The notes: generated by a model not told the origin, from the letters alone. A DNA stretch of 64,000 bases from Klebsiella sp. RIT-PI-d (GCF_001187865.1 NZ_LGIT01000017.1:186001-250000), one strand, 5' to 3'. Positions 11,847-20,898 are shown, counted from the stretch's first letter. Translations and numbers: made by a program.

Positions 11847-13440
11847 GACGTCCCGGAAGTTTTTCAATGACGGTAAAAAGGGCAAAGCAAAGCAACAGTA
11901 AGAGCAGGGCGGTGACCGCCCCTTCCTGGCTGCGATAAGACCCAATTTGTTGATAAAGATAAAAGGGCAGCGTACGGAAATCGTCATTACCAAACAGGGC
12001 CACCACGCCAAAATCGCCAATCGACAGTACGCAGGCAAAGGCCAGCGCCTGCGCCAGAGGACGGCGAAGAGCACGGAATTCCAGCACTTTCAGCCGGTTA
12101 AATCCTTCTATTCCCAGCGACTGGCATAAAAAGGTGTAACGTGCCGTGATGTCGCGCATCGGATTTTCCAGCACCTTTAATGCATAGGGAATGGCCATCA
12201 GCGCATTGGTGAAAATCACGATACCGTCGGCGGACTGCGGTAACCCCACGCTGTTATTGAGCAATAGAAAAAAGCCGGTGGCCAGCACGATACCGGGCAT
12301 GGCGAGAATTAACATACCGGACAGCTCCATTGCCTGGCCTGCCAGCGGGTGGGCGCGGGCGCGAAGTTCCCGGCTGCTCCACAGCAGCATCATGGTCAGC
12401 ACCACGCACAGTACGCCTGCGGCGAGAGCAATCCGCAACGAGGTCCACAGCGCCTGCCACATCGCAGGTTGTCGCAGGACAGCGGGCAGATCGCGGTTTA
12501 TCCCCTCAACGATCACCGCCAGCAGCGGCGGCAGTAACAGTAGCAGAGCGCAGACGATGAGTAACGTGTCGGCTAATCGACTCCAGCGCCGATCATCAGG
12601 ATCGCGCCAGCCAGTAAGTTGAGTATTACCGACGACAATTGCTTTACTCAGACGCTGGCTGAGAAGCACCAGACCGAGACAGCACATCATCTGGATCACG
12701 GCCAGCATCGCCGCACGGCCCGGATCATAATCAAAATTGAGTGCCTGATAGATAGCCAGTTCAATGGTTGTGGCCTGCGGCCCGCCACCCAGCGACAGTA
12801 CGGTGGCAAAACTGGCAAAACAGAGCATAAAAATCAGCGCAGCGACCGGGGGGATTTGTCGGCGTAGCCACGGCCATTCGATAAAGCGGAAGAAATCGAC
12901 GCCGCGCATGCCCAGCTGCGCCGCCAGCTGCCGCTGTTCGCCGGGGATCTGCTCCAGCACCTGGAGCAACAGACGCGTGGCCATCGGCAAATTAAAAAAG
13001 ATGTGCGCCAGCAAAATGCCCTGTAAGCCATACGGTGAGAAGGTCCATTCTACGCCGAGTAGCTGGCACAGCGAGGCCAGCCATCCGTGGCGGCCATACA
13101 CGCTGAGAATGCCAAATACGGCTACCAGCACCGGCAGGATCAGCGTCATTGCGCATAGCCGCAGCATAATTAGCCTGCCGGGAAAACGTCGGCGATACAG
13201 CGCGCGGGCGAGAAAAATTGCCGGAACGACAGAGAATAGCGCCGACAAAAAGGCCTGGCAGAAAGAAAAGCGCACCACATGCCATAGATAGCTGTCCTGA
13301 AGCAGAGCGCCCCATGCCGCCTGCGGTGCGCTGGCCCATAACGCCAGAAACGCCGCCATCGCCACCGCCACCATCAGGGTGGCGGCAGTAAGGCCAGGGA
13401 TCAGCCAGCCGGCAATTAACGGCTGACGGCGCGTTGCCAT
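11830..13440 (-). CDS. thiP: Thiamine ABC transporter permease ThiP
   Basis: This inner-membrane permease has about twelve transmembrane segments and two BPD-transporter domains in one chain, so it resembles a fused pair of permeases. The two EAA-type coupling loops are visible as [21 protein letters not shown] and [18 protein letters not shown]. At 536 residues it matches E. coli ThiP closely from [17 protein letters not shown]. It overlaps the 3' end of thiB by 25 bp and the start of thiQ by 17 bp, so the three genes form a tightly coupled operon behind the TPP riboswitch. Confidence 0.95.
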   Translation of the reverse strand: MATRRQPLIAGWLIPGLTAATLMVAVAMAAFLALWASAPQAAWGALLQDSYLWHVVRFSFCQAFLSALFSVVPAIFLARALYRRRFPGRLIMLRLCAMTLILPVLVAVFGILSVYGRHGWLASLCQLLGVEWTFSPYGLQGILLAHIFFNLPMATRLLLQVLEQIPGEQRQLAAQLGMRGVDFFRFIEWPWLRRQIPPVAALIFMLCFASFATVLSLGGGPQATTIELAIYQALNFDYDPGRAAMLAVIQMMCCLGLVLLSQRLSKAIVVGNTQLTGWRDPDDRRWSRLADTLLIVCALLLLLPPLLAVIVEGINRDLPAVLRQPAMWQALWTSLRIALAAGVLCVVLTMMLLWSSRELRARAHPLAGQAMELSGMLILAMPGIVLATGFFLLLNNSVGLPQSADGIVIFTNALMAIPYALKVLENPMRDITARYTFLCQSLGIEGFNRLKVLEFRALRRPLAQALAFACVLSIGDFGVVALFGNDDFRTLPFYLYQQIGSYRSQEGAVTALLLLLLCFALFTVIEKLPGRHAETY

Positions 13441-14399
13441 TCGCTAATCCACTGCGCACGTTGCTGGGCGACGTCATGTGAGGAAAATTGCAGCGTGGTT
13501 TTCGGTTTTGTCAGATCCGCAAACCCCTCCGGTAAGGTCACATCGGTGACCGGATACATCCAGTTGCCGGTAGGGATGGTTTTCTGGAACGCCGGAGAAA
13601 CCATAAAGGCGAGGAATTTTTTTGCCAGCTCCGGCTGCTTGCTGGAGGCGGTACGCGCCGCAACCTCAACTTGCAGATAGTGACCTTCTGCAAAGTCAGC
13701 CGCCGCGTACTGCGATTTTTTCTCTTCAATGATGTGGTAGGCCGGAGACGTGGTATAGCTCAGTACCAGATCGCTCTCGCCTTTTAAAAACAGCCCGTAC
13801 GCCTCGCTCCAGCCTTTGGTCACGGTGACCGTTTTGGCTGCCAGCTTCTGCCAGGCCGCCGGCGTTTTATCGCCATAGACTTTTTGCATCCACATTAGCA
13901 GGCCTAAACCCGGCGTGCTGGTGCGCGGATCTTCATAGATGACCTTCCATTTCTGATCGCTTTCAACCAGTTCTTTCAGGCTTTTTGGCGGGTTTTTGAG
14001 TTTGGTTTTGTCATAGACGAAGGCGAAGTAACCGTAGTCGAAGGGGACAAACGTATCGTTAGTCCAGCCGCCGGGCACGTTTACCGCGCCGGTGGGAACA
14101 TCGCTTTTGGCGAACAGATGCGTTTGCATGGCCGCTTCCAGCAGGTTGTTATCAAGGCCAAGAACCACATCAGCCTTGCTGTTTTTACCTTCCATGCGCA
14201 GCCGGTTGAGCAGCGAAACGCCGTCTTCCAGCGCCACGAATTTCAGTTCACAATCGCAACTGGCTTCAAACGCCTTTTTGACAACCGGCCCTGGTCCCCA
14301 GTCGGCAGAGAACGAGTCATAGGTGTATACCGTCAGAACGGGTTTAGCGAAGACGGGCGCAGCAACCAGCGCCAATAACGGCAGATATTTTTTTAACAC
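13416..14399 (-). CDS. thiB: Periplasmic thiamine-binding protein
   Basis: This is the periplasmic receptor for thiamine, TMP and TPP delivering to ThiPQ. The N-terminal signal peptide MLKKYLPLLALVAAPVFA is followed by the mature KPVLTVYTYDSF. I chose the GTG at 14399, which has GAGG at a suitable distance and gives the same start as E. coli TbpA; an in-frame TTG four codons upstream (14411) is possible. The mature protein shows family segments GLGLLMWMQKVYGD and GNWMYP. It is the first gene of thiBPQ. Confidence 0.95.
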   Translation of the reverse strand: MLKKYLPLLALVAAPVFAKPVLTVYTYDSFSADWGPGPVVKKAFEASCDCELKFVALEDGVSLLNRLRMEGKNSKADVVLGLDNNLLEAAMQTHLFAKSDVPTGAVNVPGGWTNDTFVPFDYGYFAFVYDKTKLKNPPKSLKELVESDQKWKVIYEDPRTSTPGLGLLMWMQKVYGDKTPAAWQKLAAKTVTVTKGWSEAYGLFLKGESDLVLSYTTSPAYHIIEEKKSQYAAADFAEGHYLQVEVAARTASSKQPELAKKFLAFMVSPAFQKTIPTGNWMYPVTDVTLPEGFADLTKPKTTLQFSSHDVAQQRAQWISEWQRAVSR

Positions 14400-14442
14400 T
14401 TTGCACCTCAATAAATGGGTGGCAAAGGATTTTGAGCACCAG

Positions 14443-14519
14443 CCTCAAATCCCTTCGCCGGCATTATCCGGATCAGGTTCGACGGGTATTTTCTCAGCTT
14501 TATCAGCACCCCGTTGAGA
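14443..14519 (-). ncRNA. TPP riboswitch (THI element) of thiBPQ
   Basis: On the minus strand the conserved TPP aptamer core is legible: CTGAGA, then ATACCCGTCGAACCTGATCC, GGATAATGCCGGCGAAGGGA. P1 is formed by CTCAA (14514-14518) with TTGAG (14444-14448). The 3' P1 strand TTTGAG can instead pair with CTCAAA just downstream (about 14430-14436), which offers an expression switch before the thiB ribosome site. In E. coli the same element yields the small RNA SroA. TPP should reduce thiBPQ expression. Confidence 0.93.
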
Positions 14520-14559
14520 ACGTTAACAGTGTAATAACTTTACCCGCTTTCTGAAAGCA

Positions 14560-16215
14560 TTAAGGTTCCGGCGGTGCAAACCATGCGGATTTGAAGTCAA
14601 ACCAGCCCAGCGTATTCATGCGCAGACCGCGCATACTGCGTTGCCCGTGAAGGATCAGCCAGTGATGGATCAACGGGACGATGTGCTGATGAATCTGAAG
14701 CTGCTGGCTCCAGGTCGCCGGATCGAGTTCGCCTGCCCGCCAGCGACAAGCATCTCCCTCCCAGTCGGCCGGGATACAGTGGCGGATCAGTGGGACCTCA
14801 TAAAGGTAGGCGAACAAAGAGAAATCAAGGGGCAGGGTAAAATTGGCGCTGTTAAGCCAGACGTCGCTCACCACTTCGCCGCGATGCCACTCTTCATATT
14901 CCAGCTCTTTAATGTCCAGCTTTACCTGATGCTCTGCCAGCAGGGCCTTCATGATGCCGCCCATCATCCGGTGCTCCACATGATCCTGATAATAGGTCAA
15001 TGTAACGGTTTCCAGACCCGCAGGTTTTTCACAGGTGCGGCTCTGGCTGTGATGCCAGCGTGGCAGCAGTCCATAAGCCGGAAACCAGGTACTCTGGTAA
15101 TGGGGACCCGCGTGATAGAGCATATTGGCTGGCTGGAAAATATGACTGAGCCACTGGCGGACCGCCGGATTGCTGCCGAGCGGGCTACGAGCGTCAAACA
15201 GCAGATAGTAGCAGCCCTCCTCAAGACGGCTTTCGACCGCTTTTTCGCTATGCGTGGTGCCCTGAAGCGTCAGGCCGCCGTTCGGCTCCTCCCCGATTTC
15301 CGGCAGTACCCATACATTTACCTCATCAATCAGCGCCCGATAGCCAAAATAATCATCGAACGCGTGGATCTTGAGCTGATTCTGATTATTGCGCCCGACG
15401 GCATAAGGGCCGGTGCCCACTGGCTGTCTGGCAAACTGATTCATCGTTTCCCACTCTCGCGGCAGGATCATCGTCGCGGTATGGCCCAACAGCCAGGGAA
15501 GCCAGTTATCTGGCTGAGTGAGGTGGATATCCAGCGTCCACGGGGTCGGAGAATGAATAGTCACTATGTGCGAAAACAACGGCAGGGCGTTAATCCGCTG
15601 CAAAGAGGTAATAATATCGTCCATTTCCAGCTCGCGACCGTGATGGAAATGAATGCCTGGACGCACGAAAAATCGCCAGTGGAGGGCGGAGATTTGCTGC
15701 CAGTGGTGGGCAATATCGGCTTCCAGTTCCCCATTTTCCTCATTTACCCGGGTCAGGGAACTGAATATCTGCCTGGCCATGTGAATTTCTGAGCGGCGCA
15801 GGGCGGTGCCGGGCAGCAGGCTCTTTAACGGCCGATAATACAGAATGCGTAAAATATGCCGCCCCTGCCGGAAACTACGGCCCAGATGAGACACCAGCAT
15901 CTGGCGTACCGTGGCTTTATCGCCCACCAGTTGTACCAGTTGATCGATGCGGTCTTGCTCCAGCAGATCTTCTGCACGCTGCTGCTGAAGTGCCAGTCCT
16001 GTATAGAGAAACGTCAGGCGCGAGCGTTTACCGCGTCCCGCTTCAGCTTCCCACGTCAACCAGCCGCGCGCCTGCATGGTATTCAGCAGGGTACGCATAT
16101 GGCGACGTGAACAGTTCAGTAATTCAGCCAGCTCATGCAGCGTCGTCGCCTGAGGTTTGCCGTCGCAGCATTGCCACAGGCGGATGAATTGTTGTTGCAG
16201 ACGGCCAGATGACAT
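14560..16215 (-). CDS. sgrR: SgrR, transcriptional activator of sgrS
   Basis: SgrR senses glucose-phosphate stress and activates sgrS and setA. The N-terminal winged-helix DNA-binding part (about residues 1-110, with [20 protein letters not shown]) is followed by a periplasmic-binding-protein-like domain (SBP family 5) to the end. I chose the ATG at 16215 ([14 protein letters not shown]), which matches E. coli and has AGGAG upstream; an ATG seven codons earlier (16236) is in frame. Length is 551 residues, as in E. coli. It is divergent from SgrS, the classical arrangement. Confidence 0.95.
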   Translation of the reverse strand: MSSGRLQQQFIRLWQCCDGKPQATTLHELAELLNCSRRHMRTLLNTMQARGWLTWEAEAGRGKRSRLTFLYTGLALQQQRAEDLLEQDRIDQLVQLVGDKATVRQMLVSHLGRSFRQGRHILRILYYRPLKSLLPGTALRRSEIHMARQIFSSLTRVNEENGELEADIAHHWQQISALHWRFFVRPGIHFHHGRELEMDDIITSLQRINALPLFSHIVTIHSPTPWTLDIHLTQPDNWLPWLLGHTATMILPREWETMNQFARQPVGTGPYAVGRNNQNQLKIHAFDDYFGYRALIDEVNVWVLPEIGEEPNGGLTLQGTTHSEKAVESRLEEGCYYLLFDARSPLGSNPAVRQWLSHIFQPANMLYHAGPHYQSTWFPAYGLLPRWHHSQSRTCEKPAGLETVTLTYYQDHVEHRMMGGIMKALLAEHQVKLDIKELEYEEWHRGEVVSDVWLNSANFTLPLDFSLFAYLYEVPLIRHCIPADWEGDACRWRAGELDPATWSQQLQIHQHIVPLIHHWLILHGQRSMRGLRMNTLGWFDFKSAWFAPPEP

Positions 16216-16303
16216 AAAAGAGGAACTCCTGCTCAAAACCCAGCAATTTATTTATCCCTATATTAAGCCAATAATCATTAGCGATGAAGCAAGGAGGTGG
16301 ATT

Positions 16304-16489
16304 ATGCAGAAGTCATTCATTCGTCAGTTTTACCTGAGCTATTTCATTGCCACACAGGATGTGTGCTGGCTGGCCCGCCAGAGTGCACGGCAGCGATACG
16401 CATTGCTGGAAGAATTGATGCAGTGGGACGTTACAAACCCTGTCTCTGATCCCGTTCATCGTCAGGAGAAAACATCGCCTGAACGATGA
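16304..16489 (+). CDS. sgrT: SgrT, small inhibitor of glucose uptake
   Basis: This small protein is encoded inside SgrS and inhibits the glucose PTS transporter EIICB-Glc. The translation MQKSFIRQFYLSYFIATQDV... shares RQFY.xYF.AT...CWL and LLEELMQWD with the 43-residue E. coli SgrT. Here it is 61 residues, with three extra residues before RQFY and a charged tail, VSDPVHRQEKTSPER. The ATG at 16304 follows a strong ribosome site AAGGAGGTG (16291-16299). The longer form is the main reason the SgrS RNA is enlarged. Confidence 0.85.
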   Translation: MQKSFIRQFYLSYFIATQDVCWLARQSARQRYALLEELMQWDVTNPVSDPVHRQEKTSPER

Positions 16490-16544
16490 GCAGATACCGA
16501 CTTGCAGATATCATGTGTGACTGAGAATTGGTGTAAAATCACCC

Positions 16545-16573
16545 GCCAGCAGATTCTTTCTGCTGGCTTTTTT
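16545..16573 (+). terminator. SgrS intrinsic terminator
   Basis: Stem GCCAGCAG (16545-16552) with CTGCTGGC (16560-16567), 7-nt loop, then six T. The U-rich 3' end is also the Hfq-binding tail in E. coli SgrS. Read-through would allow setA co-transcription, because setA starts 37 bp further on. Confidence 0.9.
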
Positions 16574-16609
16574 CGTGTTCATTTTGCTTCAGTTGATAAA
16601 GGACGCTTC

Positions 16610-17821
16610 ATGCTCTGGGTAATGACGATGGCTCGGCGGTTTAACGGTGTCTATACCGCATTCATGATCGTAGCATTTATGATGGGCATCGCGGGGGCGC
16701 TACAGGCACCCACGCTAAGTCTTTTTCTCAGCCGTGAAGTGGGCGCGGAGCCGTTCTGGGTTGGGCTTTTTTACACCGTTAATGCAATCAGCGGAATTGC
16801 GATCAGCCTGCTGCTGGCAAAACGCTCCGACAGCCGGGGCGACAGGCGTCGGTTAATTATGTTTTGCTGCCTGATGGCGGTGGGCAACGCACTCTTATTC
16901 GCCTTTAATCGACACTATCTCACCCTTATAACCTGTGGCGTGCTGTTGGCTTCGCTGGCCAATACCGCCATGCCGCAACTTTTTGCCCTGGCGCGCGAAT
17001 ATGCCGACAACTCGGCGCGTGAAGTGGTGATGTTCAGCTCAATTATGCGCGCGCAGCTTTCCCTGGCATGGGTTATCGGGCCGCCGCTGGCCTTTATGCT
17101 GGCGCTGAATTACGGTTTTACCGTCATGTTTACGGTGGCCGCCGGCATTTTTTTAATTAGCCTGCTGCTGATTGCGCTGATCCTTCCGTCGGTTGCGAGG
17201 ATTGAACAATCCCCGGAGGTAGCGATAACCCAGGTAAGCGGCTGGCAGAATAGTAATGTGCGCATGCTGTTCATTGCCTCGACGCTAATGTGGACCTGCA
17301 ACACGATGTATATCATCGACATGCCGCTGTGGATAAGCCAGGATTTAGGCCTGCCGGACAAGCTTGCCGGGATCTTAATGGGCACCGCCGCCGGGCTGGA
17401 GATCCCGGCAATGATCCTCGCGGGCTTTTATGTCAAACGTTTCGGTAAACGCAAAATGATGATCCTTGCCGTGACGGCGGGCGTGCTGTTTTATGCCGGG
17501 CTTACTGTCTTCCATAGTCAGCAGGCGCTCCTGATCCTGCAACTTTTTAATGCTGTATTTATCGGGATCGTCGCCGGAATTGGCATGTTATGGTTTCAGG
17601 ATTTGATGCCGGGCCGGGCAGGATCGGCCACAACATTATTTACCAACAGCATTTCGACGGGGGTGATCCTTGCGGGTGTGCTTCAGGGGGCGCTGGCGCA
17701 AGGCTATGGACATGGGGCGGTATACTGGACGATTACTGCGATCTCGCTCATTACACTCGTTATTACCAGCCGCGTAAAGGAAGGGGCAACGCGACCGGGT
17801 AAGATCGGGCTTGCTGATTAA
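16610..17821 (+). CDS. setA: Sugar efflux transporter SetA
   Basis: This major-facilitator transporter exports sugars and glucosides such as lactose and non-metabolisable glucose analogues. It has about twelve hydrophobic segments. FMMGIAGALQAPTLSLFLSREVG and MWTCNTMYIIDMPLWIS match E. coli SetA. I chose the ATG at 16610 (MLWVMTMARRFNGVY) by homology; the frame extends upstream into SgrS. The protein has 403 residues, about 11 more than in E. coli. The extra C-terminal tail EGATRPGKIGLAD runs into the convergent LRR gene, and the two stop codons overlap. Confidence 0.93.
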   Translation: MLWVMTMARRFNGVYTAFMIVAFMMGIAGALQAPTLSLFLSREVGAEPFWVGLFYTVNAISGIAISLLLAKRSDSRGDRRRLIMFCCLMAVGNALLFAFNRHYLTLITCGVLLASLANTAMPQLFALAREYADNSAREVVMFSSIMRAQLSLAWVIGPPLAFMLALNYGFTVMFTVAAGIFLISLLLIALILPSVARIEQSPEVAITQVSGWQNSNVRMLFIASTLMWTCNTMYIIDMPLWISQDLGLPDKLAGILMGTAAGLEIPAMILAGFYVKRFGKRKMMILAVTAGVLFYAGLTVFHSQQALLILQLFNAVFIGIVAGIGMLWFQDLMPGRAGSATTLFTNSISTGVILAGVLQGALAQGYGHGAVYWTITAISLITLVITSRVKEGATRPGKIGLAD

Positions 17822-19437
17822 ACTGCCAGGGGGATCGGTTGAGCTCGTTGCTCACTTTTAGGATGATAAAGGTCCCATCCTCGTAATGAAAAAACCGTAT
17901 CATGAGAAACGAGCCTGCCTCCTAAAGAGAATGAAACATTCTTTTTAATACTCTCTTCGTGACGATGACGATAGATCCATCTGAGCTCATGAGCGGTAAT
18001 TGCATCACCATGATTTTCATCATCTTTAGTGGCAATTTCCGGAATCGAATCAATTAGCTTATCAACACAAAAAATGACTCCACGTTGTCTGACTTTTGTC
18101 TGAAATTCCAGTCCGGCCTTACTGGTTTTTGTCCATTTATCCGTTGCGGAAAGCGTAGAAAATTGCTCACTTGTAACATCGTATCGCGGGTGCGTGGCGA
18201 GAAATTCCTTAAATGACAGGCCGCGTTCAGGATCGCTCAGTGTTCGTTTTATAACAGCGTCAGAACTATATTTCTCAGGGCTGTAGCGATCCCATACAGC
18301 ATTAGTCAGAGTATTTTGTATAATAATTTCGTTGCGGGTTGCGCCACCAACAGTATGAATACCGTTGTATACTTTATTTCTTGGGGAATGGAGACCATAC
18401 AATATATCTCCGGATTTAAAAGATAACGATGATTCCATTGACAAACCATTAAAACTAACATCTGGACGAGTATAACATCTCGGGTTTATATTTATTCTTG
18501 CTGTATGGATCCTCACTCCTGGTGGCAGTTCTTCAGGCTCAACGCTCCAGTTATCATATGCCTGACTATGAATATTTATGTCCATCAGCGTTCCCGGCAG
18601 CTTCGTTGGTAGTACCAAATTAGTGCAGTTCCAGATATTCAGTGACTTAAGATTTTCAGGCAGGTTGCAGGATTGAGGAGTATCAAAATCTAATAATTCC
18701 AGATTTAATGACTCTACACTCTTGGGTAAAGAAGGGCATGTTGAGATACTAAGGTGTTTAATAAGAGATAGCTTTAATAACCCCTCCGGCAATTCAGGGA
18801 TATAATCATGGTTAGGTTTTTCTGAATGATTACTGGCAAGTCTACCGCAAATAGTTAATTTTTTTAAGTTTTTCGGTAACTCATTAATAATGAGATCAGA
18901 GCAATTATCTGCTTTTAATTCTTTTAAATGCGATAGTGTTGAAATATTTAATTTCCCTTCGACTTTTTTCATAGATAAAGTTAACAGATTTGCAGGGAAT
19001 TCTGACAACGTAGTTTTGTAAAGAGAAAGATGGGGCAGTCCTTCAGGCAGTTTCGGAACATTATGAACATTTCTTAAAGTAAGGGCTTGCAGACCATCAG
19101 GCAATTTCATATTTCCTGTATTGGGACAGTCTTCTATAGTTAAGTTTGTTACCGCAGAAAGCGATGGCAAAGATGTTAGTTTTTTTGCGCCGAATATCAT
19201 TACGCATTTAATATCTTCAGGAAGTTCGGGGAGTGATGATATATTTTGCATGTAACAATCGTTTAATATCAGTGTGCCTGTATAGCGCGCCTCATTGATG
19301 AGATCGGCAATGATTTTTCTGTTTTCTCCCACAGGGGCATTAGCCAACCACTGTTCAACGGACTGGACTGGCGAGACAGTAATAGTATCAATTATCATAT
19401 TATAAGAGTGTTGCAGTGCGTTCATAATTCTGAGCAT
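17818..19437 (-). CDS. Leucine-rich-repeat protein, candidate type III effector with unassigned C-terminal domain
   Basis: The 539-residue product has an N-terminal leader, a helical cap resembling IpaH/SspH/YopM proteins (VEQWLANAPVGENRKIIADL, about residues 27-46), and about twelve LPX-type leucine-rich repeats (about 69-305; units such as LPENLKSLNIWNCTNLVLP). The last ~225 residues (312-539) match no domain I recognise. They are not clearly an IpaH NEL ubiquitin-ligase domain, although one CxD tripeptide (FCVDK, C457) is present. I chose the ATG at 19437, preceded by AGGA eight bases upstream; the frame opens at 19506 and another ATG lies at 19425. It is AT-rich compared with its neighbours and lacks a backbone homologue, so transfer is likely. 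I see no secretion gene nearby. LRR class is sure; effector role is inference. Confidence 0.75.
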   Translation of the reverse strand: MLRIMNALQHSYNMIIDTITVSPVQSVEQWLANAPVGENRKIIADLINEARYTGTLILNDCYMQNISSLPELPEDIKCVMIFGAKKLTSLPSLSAVTNLTIEDCPNTGNMKLPDGLQALTLRNVHNVPKLPEGLPHLSLYKTTLSEFPANLLTLSMKKVEGKLNISTLSHLKELKADNCSDLIINELPKNLKKLTICGRLASNHSEKPNHDYIPELPEGLLKLSLIKHLSISTCPSLPKSVESLNLELLDFDTPQSCNLPENLKSLNIWNCTNLVLPTKLPGTLMDINIHSQAYDNWSVEPEELPPGVRIHTARININPRCYTRPDVSFNGLSMESSLSFKSGDILYGLHSPRNKVYNGIHTVGGATRNEIIIQNTLTNAVWDRYSPEKYSSDAVIKRTLSDPERGLSFKEFLATHPRYDVTSEQFSTLSATDKWTKTSKAGLEFQTKVRQRGVIFCVDKLIDSIPEIATKDDENHGDAITAHELRWIYRHRHEESIKKNVSFSLGGRLVSHDTVFSLRGWDLYHPKSEQRAQPIPLAV

Positions 19438-19941
19438 ATAATATATCCTGCTTACTATATAGAAATTAAAAGGAGTTAGAATATTTTTAGGCACTGTAAA
19501 CACCATGAGGTTGTTTGTAAATGACCACGCCTGGTATTGAGCGATTTTTGAAATTTGATCTAAATTTTAATGTAGTTTTTGCGGATAATATTATTTCAGC
19601 ACTATCAATGCTTCATGGTAGCGGATATGAAGCGATTATCACAATTCCTCTATTGCTTTTACACACGATATCTGGCTATTTTATACAGGCGCTAACTGGA
19701 ATTGAAAAATATTAGTCAGAAAACAATATTTATTTATTGCGCTAGCCGGATGTTATTAAAAATGATTGTTTAATGTTTTCGATAATAAGAGACTTATCGC
19801 AAGAGTGGCGTCTGAAATAGAATGGTACAGGCATCTTGCTGTATAAAAATATGTCGGGTTGCTGCCGCGTGCTCAACCCCCGTCCCATCAGGCTATTTCA
19901 TTCGCCTGCCGGGACAGGCGCACGTTGCGGCAATCCTCTTT
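19438..19941. other. AT-rich gap between the LRR gene and the dehydroquinate dehydratase gene
   Basis: About 500 bp with no convincing gene. It must hold the minus-strand promoter of the LRR gene and the 3' end of the dehydratase transcript. A GC-rich hairpin GCCTGTC/GGCAGGC lies near 19905-19920 but has no T run on the minus strand. I found no clear regulator site such as a PhoP box. Confidence 0.5.
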
Positions 19942-20697
19942 TTACGACAGAATCGACATCATCTCCCGCAGTTTTCCGATTTCAATTTGTCCTGGCGCAG
20001 AGACATCTCCTGCGGTACCAAAGGTCATTGCTGAGCCAAACAGCCTGCCCATTACCCGGCTCACGCCGCCTAATTTTCCCATCGACATGGTGATAAGAGG
20101 GCGTGTAGCGTACTGTTGTTTCATGGTTAACGTGGCATCAAGCAAACGTAAAACGTCTTCAGCGCACTGGGGCATAACGGCGATTTTAGGCAAGTCGGCA
20201 CCCAGATCCTGCATCCGGCGCAGGCGATGAATGATTTCATCTTTAGCTGGCGTTTGCGCAAAATCGTGGCTGCTGATGATGACTTTAACTCCTGCGGCAT
20301 GCGCTACCTCGACGAGTTCACGGATCCGTGACTCATCGTTAAATAGCTCGATATCAATGACGTCTACCATGCCACTATTCACGGCCCGCAGATTGAGCGC
20401 AAAGTAAGCATCGTCAGTTAATTCGCCTTCACCGCCCTCTTTTTTGCTGCGAAAGGTAAAGATAAGCGGTTGTTGCGCCAGTGCCGGGCGCAATGATGAC
20501 AACGCTTCCATCACATGTTCATTGTTAGCAAATTCCGCGTAGCGATCGACGCGCCACTCGATAATATCAGCACCCGCTGCGACCAGATTACGTGTTTCTA
20601 CCTCAAGCCCGGCAATAGATTTGCCGACCAGAGGGAGACAAATAAGCGTCTCGCCTTCGCGAAAAGTAATGTTTTTAACGCTAACCGATTTATCCAT
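19942..20697 (-). CDS. Type I 3-dehydroquinate dehydratase paralogue
   Basis: This AroD-family enzyme makes a Schiff base with 3-dehydroquinate and converts it to 3-dehydroshikimate. Family sites are present: substrate-binding EWRVDRY and FRSKKEGGE, the catalytic histidine in SSHDFAQTP (E. coli H143), the Schiff-base lysine in PKIAVMPQ (K170), then MSMGKLGGVSR and the C-terminal SAPGQI. The sequence is clearly diverged from E. coli AroD, and the standard aroD of enterics lies elsewhere. I favour the ATG at 20697 (MDKSVSVKNITF), where family similarity begins, over 20715. There is no signal peptide. It follows a PQQ dehydrogenase gene on the same strand, which suggests quinate use. Confidence 0.88.
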   Translation of the reverse strand: MDKSVSVKNITFREGETLICLPLVGKSIAGLEVETRNLVAAGADIIEWRVDRYAEFANNEHVMEALSSLRPALAQQPLIFTFRSKKEGGEGELTDDAYFALNLRAVNSGMVDVIDIELFNDESRIRELVEVAHAAGVKVIISSHDFAQTPAKDEIIHRLRRMQDLGADLPKIAVMPQCAEDVLRLLDATLTMKQQYATRPLITMSMGKLGGVSRVMGRLFGSAMTFGTAGDVSAPGQIEIGKLREMMSILS

Positions 20698-20847
20698 TTT
20701 TATCTCTGTCGTCATAAGCCTGTCTCTGATGCTGACGATAGCCGATGTTACGTGCAATCACAAAAGCTTAAACGCAGAAAGGTCGCAGGATACTACATGG
20801 TCAGGAGGATTGTGAAAGGGCAGTGCCGTGCCAGGTCGGCCGAGAGA

Positions 20848-20876
20848 ATAAAAAAACCTGCGCCGGGGCGCAGGTT
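20848..20876 (-). terminator. Intrinsic terminator after the PQQ dehydrogenase gene
   Basis: On the minus strand AACCTGCGCC pairs with GGCGCAGGTT (20855-20876), followed by TTTTTTATT. It is 23 bp past the dehydrogenase stop, so the downstream dehydratase gene probably also has its own promoter in 20698-20847. Confidence 0.85.
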
Positions 20877-20898
20877 ATCGTCACGATATCATTACCTG

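Larger units (their letters stand above)
16283..16573 (+). ncRNA. sgrS: SgrS, dual-function sugar-phosphate stress small RNA
   Basis: The 5' end is set by analogy with E. coli SgrS, which starts GATGAAGCAAGG; the same string begins at 16283. The ptsG-pairing region GTGTGACTGAGAATTGGTG (16515-16533) is nearly identical to E. coli, followed by the GGTG...CACC hairpin and a terminator with a T run to 16573. The RNA would be about 291 nt, against about 227 in E. coli, because the sgrT frame is longer. With Hfq it should block ptsG translation when sugar phosphates build up. Confidence 0.88.

Noticed and set aside
14641-15792. Long 383-codon plus-strand frame opposite sgrR
   Set aside because: It is antisense to a well-supported gene and its translation shows no domain; an artefact of the codon pattern of sgrR.
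19521-19715. 64-codon plus-strand frame just upstream of the LRR gene, with a hydrophobic middle
   Set aside because: Weak ribosome site, no family similarity, and it lies where the LRR promoter is expected. Treated as a chance frame in AT-rich DNA.
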